From Herbaspirillum seropedicae (GTDB lineage: Bacteria; Pseudomonadota; Gammaproteobacteria; Burkholderiales; Burkholderiaceae_D): 64,000 nucleotides of DNA. Of this stretch, positions 30,933 through 40,118 are shown one piece after another. The stretch is from positions 496,001-560,000 of the forward strand of contig NZ_CP011930.1 of NCBI RefSeq assembly GCF_001040945.1. The letters run 5' to 3'. A program made the translations under genes and the position numbers. How positions within the stretch are numbered: the first letter of the stretch is position 1; each line of letters begins with the position of its first letter. The notes under the pieces were generated by a model, which searched no databases, was not told where the DNA came from, and worked only from the letters and a program-made list of their open reading frames with translations.

Positions 30933-33900
30933 TTATTCTCCACTATTGATCTTGGGCGAGTGCTCGGCGTCAAACTTGCGCTGACGCTCGCTGCCCTTGA
31001 ATATCTTGCGCACGACCACGAAGAAGATCGGCACCAGGAACACCGCCAGCACCGTCGCCGTGATCATGCCGCCCATCACGCCGGTACCAATGGCGCGCTG
31101 GCTGGCCGAACCGGCGCCAGAGGCGATGGCCAAGGGCAGCACGCCCAGGATGAAGGCCAGCGAGGTCATGATGATCGGGCGGAAACGCAGGTGCACCGCT
31201 TCCAGTGTGGCCTCGATCAAGCCCTTGCCCTGCGCTTGCAGATCCTTGGCGAACTCGATGATCAGGATCGCGTTCTTGGCCGACAGACCCACCACCGCAA
31301 TCATGCCCACCTTGAAGTACACGTCATTGGGCATGGCGCGCAGGGTCACGCCCAGGAGTGCGCCGAGAATACCCAGCGGCACCACCAGCATCACCGCCAG
31401 CGGAATGGAGGTGCTTTCATACAGCGCAGCCAGCACCAGGAACACCGCGATCAGCGACAGCGCGTACAGGGCCGGAGCCTGGTTGCCGGAGGTCTTTTCT
31501 TCCAGCGACTGGCCAGTCCATTCGAAACCGAAGCCCGGCGGCAGCTTGGCCACGAAGGACTCCATCTCGGCCATGGCTTCACCGGTACTGCGGCCAGGTG
31601 CTGCACCGCCGGCGATCTTCATGGCCGGGTAGCCGTTGTAGCGGATCAGTTGCACGGGGCCGTTGATCCACTTGGCGGTCACGAAGGCCGAGAAGGGCAC
31701 CATGGTGCCGCTGGAATTGCGGGCGTACAGGTTGGTCAGGTCTTCCGGCTGCAGGCGGCGCTTGGCATCAGCCTGCACGATCACGCGCTGCTGGCGGCCC
31801 AGATTGGGGAAGTCGTTCACATAGGACGAGCCCAGCGCCGTGGAGAGCACGCTGTTGATCGTCGAGAACGGCACACCCAGCGCATTGGCCTTGTCGCGGT
31901 CGATGTCCAGTTGCAGCTGCGGCGCATCTTCCAGGCCTTCCGGACGCACCCCTGCCAGCACCTTGCTCTGCGACGCCATGCCCAGGATCTGGTTGCGGGC
32001 CTGCACCAGTGCGGTGTGACCCAGGCCAGCACGATCCTGCAGACGGAAGGTGAAGCCGGTGGCGTTACCCAGTTCCGGAATCGGTGGCGGGTTCAGCGGG
32101 AACACGATCGCATCCTTGATCTGCGAGAAGGCGCCAAAAGCCTTGCCCGCAATGGCGTCAGCGGACTGCGACTTGTCGCGCTGCGACCAGTCCTTCAGCG
32201 GCGTAAACACCAACGCAGCGTTCTGACCGTTACCCGAGAACGAGTAGCCCAGCACGGCAATGGCATGCTCCACCGCCGGGTCCTTGAGGTAGTACTCTTC
32301 GATCTGCTTGACCACGGCCGTCGTGCGCGAAGTGCTGGCGCCAGGCGGCAGCTGCACGTTGGTGATGATGTAGCCCTGGTCTTCGTTGGGCAGGAAGGAG
32401 GCCGGCAGACGCACATACAGCAGGCCTACGCAGGCCACGATCAGTACATACACGATCATGTAGCGGCCGGCCTTGTTGAGCATGCCGCCGATAATGCCCT
32501 GGTAGCCGCTGGCAGTGCTGTTGAACTTGCGGTTGAACCAGCCAAAGAAACCCTTCTTCTCGTGGTGATGACCCTTTTCCACGGGCTTCAAGATGGTTGC
32601 GCACAGCGCCGGCGTGAGGGTGAAGGCCATCAGCACCGAGAACACCATGGAGGCCACCATCGACAGCGAGAACTGGCGATAGATCGCGCCCACGGCGCCG
32701 CCGAAGAAGGCCATCGGGATAAAGACCGCGATCAGCACCAGGGTAATACCGATCAGCGCGCCGCTGATCTGTCCCATGGCCTTGCGGGTAGCGTCAGCCG
32801 GCGAAAGACCTTCTTCGCTCATGATCCGTTCGACGTTTTCCACCACCACGATCGCATCGTCGACCAGGATACCGATGGCCAGCACCATGCCGAACATGGT
32901 CAGCACGTTGATCGAGAAGCCGAACAGCAGCAGCGTGGCAAAGGTACCCAGCAGCGCCACCGGCACCACGATGGTAGGAATGATGGTGTAGCGGATGTTC
33001 TGCAGGAACAGGAACATCACCAGGAACACCAGCACGATCGCTTCGATCAGGGTCTTGACGACTTCCTCGATGGAGATCTTGACGAACTTGGAGGTGTCGT
33101 ACGGGATGGTGTACTTCACGCCGGTCGGGAAGTACTTGGCCAGCTCTTCCATCTTCTTGTGCACAGCCGTAGCGGTCCCCAGCGCGTTGGCGGTGGGCGA
33201 GAGCTGCACGCCGATGAAGGAGGAGGGCTTGCCATCGAGACGACCGGAGGTGTCATAGCTCTGGCCACCCACTTCGACCCGGGCGACATCGCGCAGGCGC
33301 ACCGTGGCGCCATTGGCGTTGGCGCGCAGGATGATATTGCCGAACTGCTCAGGCGAGGTCAGCTGGCCGTTCACCACCACGGTGGCGGCGATCTGCTGCG
33401 TTCCCGGGCTGGGCAGTGCTCCCAGCGTACCACCGGCCACCAGGGCGTTCTGCGCCTGGATGGCGGCAGTCACGTCGGCCGGGGTGAGGTTGAGCCCGAT
33501 CAGCTTGTTCGGATCGATCCAGATGCGCATGGCGCGCTCGGTGCCGAACAGCTGCGCCTGGCCCACGCCTGGCACACGCTTGATTTCGTTCAAGACGTTA
33601 CGGGACAGATAGTCACCCAGCGCCACCGGATCGAGCTTGCCATCGGTGGAGGACAGGCCGATGAAGAGCAGGAAGTTGGAACGCGACTTGGTCACCTGCA
33701 CACCCTGTTGCGTCACCGCCGCCGGCAGGCGTGCTTCGACGCGCTTCAGGCGGTTCTGCACATCCACCGCCGCCAGGTCCGGATTGGTTTCCGGCGAGAA
33801 GGTGATGGTGATCTGCACCTGGCCGTTGGCCTGGCTTTGCGACTCGATGTATTGCAGGCCATCGGCGCCGTTCATTTCCTGTTCGATCAGGCTGGTCACC

Positions 33901-34079
33901 GAATCGTCCAGGGTCTGCGCGGTAGCACCCGGATAAGTGGCCGTGACCACGATGGTCGGCGGCGCAATGTTGGGGTACTGGGACACCGGCAGGCCGGTGA
34001 TGGCCAGCGCGCCGGCCAACATGATGAAGATCGCTAGCACCCACGCAAATACGGGGCGATCAATAAAGAACTTTCCCAT
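30933..34079 (-). CDS. RND multidrug efflux permease, HAE1 family (AcrB/MexB-like)
   Basis: Inner-membrane proton-driven drug pump of 1,048 residues, the normal length for the family. It starts with FFIDRPVFAWVLAI, and the proton-relay Asp pair lies in LVDDAIVVVENVER (about 405-410). Two large periplasmic loops and 12 membrane segments are evident. The C-terminal repeat contains GLSAKNAILIIEFAKD (about 935-950) and FILGVLPLAIASGAG. It is closest in appearance to AcrB, MexB and TtgB. The gene lies between the adaptor (11-base gap) and the channel gene. Confidence 0.96.
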   Translation of the reverse strand: MGKFFIDRPVFAWVLAIFIMLAGALAITGLPVSQYPNIAPPTIVVTATYPGATAQTLDDSVTSLIEQEMNGADGLQYIESQSQANGQVQITITFSPETNPDLAAVDVQNRLKRVEARLPAAVTQQGVQVTKSRSNFLLFIGLSSTDGKLDPVALGDYLSRNVLNEIKRVPGVGQAQLFGTERAMRIWIDPNKLIGLNLTPADVTAAIQAQNALVAGGTLGALPSPGTQQIAATVVVNGQLTSPEQFGNIILRANANGATVRLRDVARVEVGGQSYDTSGRLDGKPSSFIGVQLSPTANALGTATAVHKKMEELAKYFPTGVKYTIPYDTSKFVKISIEEVVKTLIEAIVLVFLVMFLFLQNIRYTIIPTIVVPVALLGTFATLLLFGFSINVLTMFGMVLAIGILVDDAIVVVENVERIMSEEGLSPADATRKAMGQISGALIGITLVLIAVFIPMAFFGGAVGAIYRQFSLSMVASMVFSVLMAFTLTPALCATILKPVEKGHHHEKKGFFGWFNRKFNSTASGYQGIIGGMLNKAGRYMIVYVLIVACVGLLYVRLPASFLPNEDQGYIITNVQLPPGASTSRTTAVVKQIEEYYLKDPAVEHAIAVLGYSFSGNGQNAALVFTPLKDWSQRDKSQSADAIAGKAFGAFSQIKDAIVFPLNPPPIPELGNATGFTFRLQDRAGLGHTALVQARNQILGMASQSKVLAGVRPEGLEDAPQLQLDIDRDKANALGVPFSTINSVLSTALGSSYVNDFPNLGRQQRVIVQADAKRRLQPEDLTNLYARNSSGTMVPFSAFVTAKWINGPVQLIRYNGYPAMKIAGGAAPGRSTGEAMAEMESFVAKLPPGFGFEWTGQSLEEKTSGNQAPALYALSLIAVFLVLAALYESTSIPLAVMLVVPLGILGALLGVTLRAMPNDVYFKVGMIAVVGLSAKNAILIIEFAKDLQAQGKGLIEATLEAVHLRFRPIIMTSLAFILGVLPLAIASGAGSASQRAIGTGVMGGMITATVLAVFLVPIFFVVVRKIFKGSERQRKFDAEHSPKINSGE

Positions 34080-34090
34080 CTGGCAGCCTC

Positions 34091-35299
34091 TTAGTTAGCT
34101 TTCGGTTGGGCGCTCGCCTCTTGCTTGGCCGGTTGGCCAGACGCTTGTGCGGGAGCGCCCGCGGGATTCCATTGCACCGGCTTGACGGTGGCGCCCGGAC
34201 GTACCTTTTGCAGGCCTTCCACGATCACGCGGTCACCTTCCTTCAAGCCATCGAGGACCTGCCAGTTGTTGCCGCGCGCGCCGCCGGTCTTGACAGGACG
34301 CGGTTCGACCTTGTTCTCGGCATTGACCACCATCACCGTCGAACCGCCGGCATCGCGCACCACTGCCTGTTGCGGCACCAGCAGGGCTTGCTCATCGACG
34401 GCCTGTTCGATCTTGGCGCGCACATAGGTGCCCGGCAGCAGCAGGCGCTTGGGGTTGGGGAACTCGGCGCGCAGCGACACCGAACCGGTGTTTTCATCCA
34501 CGCTGATGTCCGAGAACAGCAGCTTGCCCGGCAACGGATAAGCCTGGCCATTTTCCAGCTCCAGGGTCACGCTGGCCTTGTTGTCGCCCACGCTCTTGAG
34601 CTGGCCGGCCGCCATGGCCTGCTGCAGCTTGAGCAGGTCGGCGCTGGACTGGGTCACGTTCACATAGACCGGATCGAGCTGCTGCACCAGCGCCAGCTGG
34701 GTCGCATCCCCCTGGCCCACCAGCGCGCCTTCGGTGACCAGCGCGCGGCCGATGCGACCGGAGATGGGCGAAGTCACGGTGGCGTAACCCAGGTTCAGGC
34801 TGGCAGTCTGCACCGCAGCCTTGCCTGCAGCGACGTCGGCCTCGGCCTGCTTTTGCGCGGCCACGGCGTTGTCATATTCCTGCTTGGAAACCGCGTTGAC
34901 TTCCACCAGCGGCTTGTAGCGCTGGGCGGTCAGGGTGGTCTGGGTCAGGTTGGCCTGGGCGCGCGCCAGCGTAGCCTGCGCGCTTTCCAGGCTGGCCTTG
35001 TACTGGGCCGGATCGATCTTGAACAGCACCTGGCCTTCCTTGACCTCGCTGCCTTCCTTGAAGACGCGCTTCTGGACGATGCCCGCCACGCGCGCGCGCA
35101 CTTGCGCCACGCGGAAGGCTTCTACCCGGCCCGGCAGTTCATTGGTGATGGCCACGCGTTGCGGGGCAATGGTCACCACCGAAACCTCGGACGGCGGCAT
35201 CGGGCCACCCTGGGCGGCGGGTTTCTGTCCGCAGGCGACCAGAGCGGCGGCGATTGCGACGGTCATGGTGAGGCGCGTGAAACGACTGACTGAGCTCAT
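34091..35299 (-). CDS. RND efflux periplasmic adaptor (AcrA/MexA-like lipoprotein)
   Basis: Membrane-fusion protein of 402 residues. The N-terminus is a lipoprotein signal with VACG lipobox (Cys near 24). The biotinyl-lipoyl half-motifs (VRARVAGIVQKRVFKEGSEVKEGQ, outlined, near 65-90), a coiled-coil hairpin and the beta-barrel (ISGRIGRALVTEGALV) are recognisable. The C-terminus is Pro/Ala/Gln-rich. The start at 35299 is chosen because upstream in-frame sequence is not signal-like. The gene heads the operon; the operator-containing control region is about 230 bases upstream. Confidence 0.93.
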   Translation of the reverse strand: MSSVSRFTRLTMTVAIAAALVACGQKPAAQGGPMPPSEVSVVTIAPQRVAITNELPGRVEAFRVAQVRARVAGIVQKRVFKEGSEVKEGQVLFKIDPAQYKASLESAQATLARAQANLTQTTLTAQRYKPLVEVNAVSKQEYDNAVAAQKQAEADVAAGKAAVQTASLNLGYATVTSPISGRIGRALVTEGALVGQGDATQLALVQQLDPVYVNVTQSSADLLKLQQAMAAGQLKSVGDNKASVTLELENGQAYPLPGKLLFSDISVDENTGSVSLRAEFPNPKRLLLPGTYVRAKIEQAVDEQALLVPQQAVVRDAGGSTVMVVNAENKVEPRPVKTGGARGNNWQVLDGLKEGDRVIVEGLQKVRPGATVKPVQWNPAGAPAQASGQPAKQEASAQPKAN

Positions 35300-35910
35300 A
35301 GATATCTCGCACGAAAGTAAAGTTGAAGCCGCCAGGAGCGGCGATGAAACGAATTCGGTTACATCGGTCACGACGATGCAGCATCGTCGATATCGAGCGC
35401 CACGGGGCTGGCCCGATGGCAGTGAACTGCGTTGCTGCGATGCAAAAAGCCACCGCCCGCTTCCCGGCAAGGGCGCTGAAAATTTTTGCAGGTGGGGTAC
35501 GGCAGGATCTTGAAGCGGGTGCTATTATACATACATCCATGAATGTATGTATTTCTTCGAAACATCATCATAATTTAGCAAACTTGGCTGAAACCGCGTA
35601 GCAAAATATGAGTGATTCCTTGCATTTTCCTCCGCAGGCCGAGAAAACGCCTTTTCACAGTCAGGAAAACCGAGCTCTTCCATGTTGGATCAATTTCACA
35701 GCGGCCGCAGGGCAAGACGAATGAGGGCCTCAGATATTGTGACTTCACCAGTCTTCCCTTGGCCCAAGGGCGGGGCAATACGCCCGACTGAAGCGTTGCC
35801 GCGCCCGCACGCAGGCGATGTGCGCGCGCAGCATGCCTATGCACCGTCCGCTTCGGCCCATAGCGTCGTCTCCTGCTTAGCATCACCGATGTCAGGCGAG
35901 GAGCGCTGAG
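35300..35910. promoter_or_regulatory. Divergent control region of efflux operon and repressor
   Basis: The 611-base spacer holds the AcrR-like palindrome at 35528-35551 and a minus-strand TATAAT at 35524-35529 that it overlaps. This gives an efflux mRNA leader of about 220 bases. The repressor side has about 360 bases before its ATG, including a 75-codon frame (35682-35909) with no family features, which I do not accept as a gene. GC content is normal. Confidence 0.6.
35528..35551. promoter_or_regulatory. AcrR/TtgR-type operator
   Basis: A 24-bp near-perfect palindrome with arms TACATACAT and ATGTATGTA. It differs from the E. coli AcrR operator upstream of acrAB only at the two or three central bases. 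It overlaps the minus-strand TATAAT (35524-35529), so repressor binding would block RNA polymerase at the efflux promoter. Confidence 0.85.
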
Positions 35911-36546
35911 ATGGCCCGTTCCACCAAGGAAGAAGCGCTCGAAACCCGCTCCCGCATCCTGGATGCGGCCGAGCAGGTGTTCCACGAGCGTGGCGTCTCC
36001 CAGACCTCACTGGCCGACGTGGCCAAGGCCGCCGAGGTCACGCGCGGGGCGATCTACTGGCATTTCAAGAACAAGAGCGACCTGTTTGACGCCATGTGCG
36101 AACGGGTGCGGCTGCCGATGGAAGCGGTGCTGGAAGAGAACGCCAGTCCCCAGGTAGAGGACCCGCTGGGGCAGTTCCTGCGCAGCGGCGTTTACGTGCT
36201 GACCATGGCCGCCACCGACGAGCGCTGCCGGCGGGTGTTCGACATCATTTTCAACAAATGCGAATTCGCGGATGCCCATGATCCCATCCTCATCCGCCAG
36301 CGCGAATGCCATGTGGATGGCATGCTGCGGCTGGAGCAGATCCTGGGCAATGCCGTAGCGCGCGGCCAGTTGCCTGCCACGCTGGATATTCGGCTGGCCT
36401 GCCTGATGACGCACGCCACCTTCAGTGGGTTATTGACGGATTGGTTCTTTTCACCGGACAGTTTCGACCTGGTCAGCGAAGGGGAGCGGGTGCTGGCAGC
36501 GTCCATGCACGCGCTGAAGACCGCGCCGTCGCTGCAACGTCGCTGA
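35911..36546 (+). CDS. TetR-family efflux repressor (AcrR/TtgR-like)
   Basis: Repressor of 211 residues. The N-terminal helix-turn-helix (LADVAKAAEVTRGAIYWHF, about 32-50) is nearly identical to AcrR and TtgR, followed by NKSDLFDAM and the C-terminal ligand-binding domain. It is divergent from the RND operon and is expected to bind the palindrome at 35528-35551 and to release it when drugs bind. Start chosen at ATG 35911, two bases after a TGA and behind a GAGGAGCG site. Confidence 0.93.
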   Translation: MARSTKEEALETRSRILDAAEQVFHERGVSQTSLADVAKAAEVTRGAIYWHFKNKSDLFDAMCERVRLPMEAVLEENASPQVEDPLGQFLRSGVYVLTMAATDERCRRVFDIIFNKCEFADAHDPILIRQRECHVDGMLRLEQILGNAVARGQLPATLDIRLACLMTHATFSGLLTDWFFSPDSFDLVSEGERVLAASMHALKTAPSLQRR

Positions 36547-36570
36547 GCCGGTCGTTCCGATGCAGACCGC

Positions 36571-37068
36571 TCAGAGGATCTTGCGCAGGGAGCCAGGCGC
36601 CACGGCGACCGAGACCGGTTTGCTCAGCATTTCGATGAGCACCATGACCCGGCGCTCGCCATCGGCTTCGAGGAAGATGCCTTCGATGCCGGACAAGGCG
36701 CCTTCGACCAGCTGCACGCGCTGGCCGGGCGTGAAGGCGCGCTCAACAGGGGCTGCCTCGCTCTGCTGGGCCGCTTGCAGGGCCAGTACCAGGTCATTGC
36801 TGATCTTGGCCGGTTCGGTGCCGAAAGTCACCAGCCGGCTCACGCCCTTGGTCGAACGGATGGGCGCCCAGCTCTTGCTGGTGAGGCCCGCGCCCAGGCG
36901 GATGAACAGATAGCGGGGGAAGAGGGCCTCGCTGCTGAGCGTCAAGGCGCCGCGGCGGACTTTCTCTTTATGCAACAATGGCAGGTAGCACTCGTAACCT
37001 TGCTGCTCAAGATTCTGCTGAGCACAGACTTCCTGTCGGGGTTTTGTATGCACCAGATACCATTGCAT
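36571..37068 (-). CDS. rfaH: Transcription antitermination protein RfaH
   Basis: NusG paralogue of 165 residues. MQWYLVHTKPRQE at the N-terminus followed by AQQNLEQQGYECYLPL and FPRYLFIRL is diagnostic of the RfaH branch. A C-terminal KOW region (GQRVQLVEGALSGIEGIF) follows. RfaH binds ops-paused polymerase and boosts long LPS, capsule or secretion operons. No credible ops-controlled operon start is evident in this window; a coding-sequence match in waaA was rejected. Confidence 0.92.
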   Translation of the reverse strand: MQWYLVHTKPRQEVCAQQNLEQQGYECYLPLLHKEKVRRGALTLSSEALFPRYLFIRLGAGLTSKSWAPIRSTKGVSRLVTFGTEPAKISNDLVLALQAAQQSEAAPVERAFTPGQRVQLVEGALSGIEGIFLEADGERRVMVLIEMLSKPVSVAVAPGSLRKIL

Positions 37069-37205
37069 GGCCTTCTCCAGGACTCGTTATGGACCATCAT
37101 TGTAAGCGCGCGTTAAGAAGCGGCAAAGCAAGATGTGGTCGGCAAGATACGCTCGGCGCGAGAGAATCAGGCAAGACTGTCGCGCTTGACTCGCGTTTGA
37201 ACATG

Positions 37206-37225
37206 CATCCGGGCCTGCCCGGATG
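37206..37225. terminator. Hairpin between rfaH and the rhodanese gene
   Basis: CATCCGGG pairs perfectly with CCCGGATG around a CCTG loop. There is no T run on either strand. It may be a weak terminator or a regulatory hairpin; it lies upstream of rfaH and downstream of the rhodanese start on neither gene's coding sequence. Confidence 0.35.
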
Positions 37226-37250
37226 ATGCCCTTGGCTGGCTATGCTCAGC

Positions 37251-37574
37251 TCAGTAGGTCGGCATGGCGGGATCGACCTGGCTGGCCCAGGCATGCACGC
37301 CGCCACTGAGGTTGATCACCTTGGTAAAGCCCTGGCGCTCCAGGAAGGCCGCCACCTGCATGCTGCGGCCTCCGTGATGGCAGATGCACACCACCGGCTG
37401 TTCTTCATCGAGTTCCGAGAAGCGGCCGGGGATGGTGTTCATCGGCACCAGTTGCGAGCCGGCAATGTGGCAGGTCTGGTGTTCCCAGGGCTCGCGCACA
37501 TCCAGCAACAGCGGGGTGGGACGGTCCGGATCATTGATCCACGCGGCCAGTTCCGTGGCAGAGATGTGCTCCAT
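37251..37574 (-). CDS. Single-domain rhodanese-like protein
   Basis: Small sulfurtransferase-fold protein of 107 residues (GlpE/PspE size). The active loop is CHHGGRS (Cys near 70), preceded by LLLDVREPWEH (about 22-32) and followed by INLSGGVHAW. Thiosulfate-type sulfurtransferase activity is possible, but the donor is unknown. The gene follows pcm on the same strand after 19 bases, so the two probably share a transcript. Confidence 0.9.
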   Translation of the reverse strand: MEHISATELAAWINDPDRPTPLLLDVREPWEHQTCHIAGSQLVPMNTIPGRFSELDEEQPVVCICHHGGRSMQVAAFLERQGFTKVINLSGGVHAWASQVDPAMPTY

Positions 37575-37593
37575 GGTGCGCTTTCCTGTGCGA

Positions 37594-38259
37594 TCAGAAG
37601 GTGAAGTGGGACGGGGTCAGGGCCGCGTGCAGCGGCTTGGCCAGGGTCTCCACCACGTTGACGGTCTCGAAGGCGTGTTCCGAGGTGCGGGTGATCAGTT
37701 GCAGTTCCATCACCGGCAGCGAACCGACGATGGCCAGCAGGCGACCGCCGATCTTGAGTTGCTTGCCGAAGGCTTCCGGCAGCACCGGCAGCGAGCCCGA
37801 GATGACGATCACGTCATATTCGGCCGCCTTGCCATCGGCGCCCACCCAGCCTTGCGCGCCATTGCCCAGTTGTACATCCACATTGGCCACGCCGTAGTCC
37901 GACAGGTTCCGCTCGGCCAGGGCCTTCAGTTCCGGCGAAATCTCGACGGTAGTGACGTGACGCGCCTTGTGCGCCAGCAGCGCCGCCATGTAGCCCGAAC
38001 CGGCGCCGATTTCCAGCACATATTCATGCTTCTTGACGTTGGCTTCCTGCAGGATGCGCGCTTCGATCTTCGGCGCCAGCATGTTCTCGCCGCCCGGCAG
38101 CGGGATTTCAGTGTCGAAGAACGCCAGGCTGCGATGGGCGGCCGGGACGAATTCTTCGCGCTTGACGACCATCAGCAGGTCCAGCACGTCCTGCGCCAGC
38201 ACGTTCCAGGGGCGGATCTGCTGTTCGATCATGTTGAAGCGGGCTTGTTCGATATTCAT
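37594..38259 (-). CDS. pcm: Protein-L-isoaspartate O-methyltransferase
   Basis: SAM-dependent methyltransferase of 221 residues that repairs isoaspartyl residues in aged proteins. The N-terminus NMIEQQIRPWNVL and the SAM site VLEIGAGSGYMAALLA (about 81-96) are clear, followed by VTTVEISPEL. The C-terminal region is the shorter version typical of the betaproteobacterial branch that sits beside a rhodanese gene and a tolC gene, so the annotated activity is likely but not certain. Confidence 0.88.
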   Translation of the reverse strand: MNIEQARFNMIEQQIRPWNVLAQDVLDLLMVVKREEFVPAAHRSLAFFDTEIPLPGGENMLAPKIEARILQEANVKKHEYVLEIGAGSGYMAALLAHKARHVTTVEISPELKALAERNLSDYGVANVDVQLGNGAQGWVGADGKAAEYDVIVISGSLPVLPEAFGKQLKIGGRLLAIVGSLPVMELQLITRTSEHAFETVNVVETLAKPLHAALTPSHFTF

Positions 38260-38410
38260 GGCGGTGGGCTCGATCTAATCTAATAGCGACGGAAAGGCAG
38301 CATTTTAGCAAACACCGACGAGCTAATCAGCCCATCTGCGCGGGGAACAGGGCTGCCAATGGGCCTGTGTTGCGGGTTTTCCTCGGAGAAAGTGCTCCAT
38401 CGGGAGGCGC

Positions 38411-39040
38411 TCATGCCTTCAGCCCATGGACGCAGAGGTCGATCAGGCTGGCCAGGTAGGCAGCGCTGTCGATGGGCGCGATGGCGCAGGGCGCCAGTGA
38501 CTGGTCCCACAGCATCAGCATCATGATCGGCGCGGCGATGACCTTTTTCAGGGCGTGGGCGTCGAGGGGGCGGAATTCCCCGCGGGCCATGCCGCGTTCC
38601 AGCACCCGCACCAGGGTGGCGTCGCCTCGTGAGGTGATTTCTTCATGGTAGAAGCGCGCCAGCTCGGGGAAGTTGCCCGACTCCGCCAGCATCAGCTTGG
38701 CGATACCCTTGAGCCCGGAGCGGGACGCGCCCTGCCACCAGCCCAGGATCAGTTCGCGCAGCAGGTCGGCGGTGTGGCCGTCGTGGCTGTCCACGCGCGC
38801 TTCGGCCTCGTCCAGCAGCGGCAGCATATGGGCGCGCACGACTGACTTGAAGAGGCTTTCCTTGCTGTCGAAATAGAGGTAGAGCGTTCCCTTGGAAACG
38901 CCGGCCTGCGCCGCCACGTCTTCCAGGCGGGTGGCGGCATAGCCGCGCTCGACGAATAATTGCAGCGCCGCCGCCAGCAGTTCTTGCGGGCGGTCCTGCT
39001 TGCGTCGTTCCCAACGCGGTTCTTTGGCCGATGCAGACAT
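38411..39040 (-). CDS. TetR-family transcriptional regulator
   Basis: Regulator of 209 residues. The N-terminal helix-turn-helix reads LEDVAAQAGVSKGTLYLYF (about 37-55), preceded by LLAAALQLFVERGYAATR. The C-terminal domain resembles the TetR_C_11-like effector region (LLRELILGWW, IMMLMLW). The target is unknown. The start at 39040 is the first Met before the basic segment KEPRWERRKQDRPQE; 42 additional upstream codons are unconserved. It is upstream of pcm on the same strand but separated by 150 bases. Confidence 0.87.
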   Translation of the reverse strand: MSASAKEPRWERRKQDRPQELLAAALQLFVERGYAATRLEDVAAQAGVSKGTLYLYFDSKESLFKSVVRAHMLPLLDEAEARVDSHDGHTADLLRELILGWWQGASRSGLKGIAKLMLAESGNFPELARFYHEEITSRGDATLVRVLERGMARGEFRPLDAHALKKVIAAPIMMLMLWDQSLAPCAIAPIDSAAYLASLIDLCVHGLKA

Positions 39041-39180
39041 GAGAAACAAGGTTACCGGGAGTGGGCAATGTAAGTGCGAAGCGCGCGCTGCGTCAAGGAG
39101 ATGGATCAGACGGAGACGGATCAGGCCAAGAGCAGGCTTTGGTCTACAATGCCCCCGTCCAGACACAACCCGGAGCCGCC

Positions 39181-39435
39181 ATGCAATGCCGCGATCGTTG
39201 TGGCGCCTGCTGCATCGCGCCGTCCATCACCAGTCCGATTCCCGGCATGCCACAGGGCAAGCCGGCCGGCGTACCCTGTATCCAGCTCGATGAAGCGATG
39301 CGTTGCCGCCTGTTCGGACGCCCCGAGCGGCCGGCCTTCTGTGGTGGTTTGCAGCCGGCGGCCGACATGTGCGGCGACAGTCGTGGCGCCGCCCTGATCT
39401 GGTTGCAGGCGCTGGAGCAGGCCACCGCGCCATAA
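39181..39435 (+). CDS. YkgJ-family cysteine cluster protein
   Basis: Small protein of 84 residues with an N-terminal cysteine cluster [12 protein letters not shown] (about 3-14) and further Cys at CIQL, MRCRLFG, AFCGG and MCGD. The YkgJ/UPF0153 family is thought to bind zinc or an iron-sulfur centre; function unknown. The start at 39181 is chosen because [11 protein letters not shown] is the conserved beginning. Confidence 0.88.
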   Translation: MQCRDRCGACCIAPSITSPIPGMPQGKPAGVPCIQLDEAMRCRLFGRPERPAFCGGLQPAADMCGDSRGAALIWLQALEQATAP

Positions 39436-39480
39436 GCCTTGAAGTAAGCCTTGAATCAAGGCCGGGCGCGGCGGGCGTGC

Positions 39481-39834
39481 TTACGGGAAGATTTCCTTGA
39501 GACGCTCGCTGGGCCGCACCAGCATGGTCCCCTTGGGCGCCACCACGATAGGGCGGTTGATCAGGATGGGATGCGCCAGCATGGCCTCGATCAGCTGCGC
39601 ATCGCTCACGCCGGCAGCGTCCAGCCCCAGCTCCTTGAACAGCGCTTCCTTGGTGCGCACCACCTCCAGCACGGGCACACCCATGTCATGGATGAGCTTT
39701 TCCAGCGTGGCGCGGTCAGGCGGATTCTTCAGGTATTCGATCACGGTCGGCTCGACGCCGCCGTCCCGCAGGCCTTGTAGGACGTTACGGGAGGTGCCGC
39801 ATTTGGGGTTGTGGTAGATGGTAATGTTGCTCAT
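39481..39834 (-). CDS. arsC: Arsenate reductase (glutaredoxin-type ArsC)
   Basis: Protein of 117 residues in the ArsC/Spx family. ITIYHNPKCGTSRNVLQGL holds the catalytic Cys (about 12) and the anion-binding loop. The C-terminus has ILINRPIVV and the later Arg (LVRPSERL), the residues that bind arsenate in E. coli R773 ArsC. It uses glutathione/glutaredoxin. No ars operon is adjacent, so this is a stand-alone copy. Confidence 0.92.
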   Translation of the reverse strand: MSNITIYHNPKCGTSRNVLQGLRDGGVEPTVIEYLKNPPDRATLEKLIHDMGVPVLEVVRTKEALFKELGLDAAGVSDAQLIEAMLAHPILINRPIVVAPKGTMLVRPSERLKEIFP

Positions 39835-40118
39835 GGGAAATCCTGATCTGTGCGCGGTTGACATCCGAATCGTTCGCCATCTTGCGAAGCGCCCGAAATC
39901 GGCCAAAAACCGCATGGTAGCGCGGATTTACCCCCGCAAAACAGGCTTGTCAGAGGGCTTGCGGTAGAATTTCGCCCTATTGCACTGCACCTTTGACGCC
40001 GGAGATAGTCAAAATGCCGGTTTTGACCGGCTTGCCAGCAGTCATCTCGCTATTTTTCCTTTTTTATCCTCCTTTATTTCCTTCAACCCCCTCACATAAA
40101 CAGTCACCCAGCCACCGT

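Noticed and set aside
30930..34037. Plus-strand frame of more than 1,000 codons opposite the RND permease
   Set aside because: Composition is low-complexity (His, Gln, Gly, Arg) and no domain appears; the permease on the minus strand is unambiguous.
35682..35909. 75-codon plus-strand frame in the efflux control region
   Set aside because: No ribosome binding site or recognisable features; the operator/promoter region is explained as regulatory DNA. Kept only as a possible leader in the findings.
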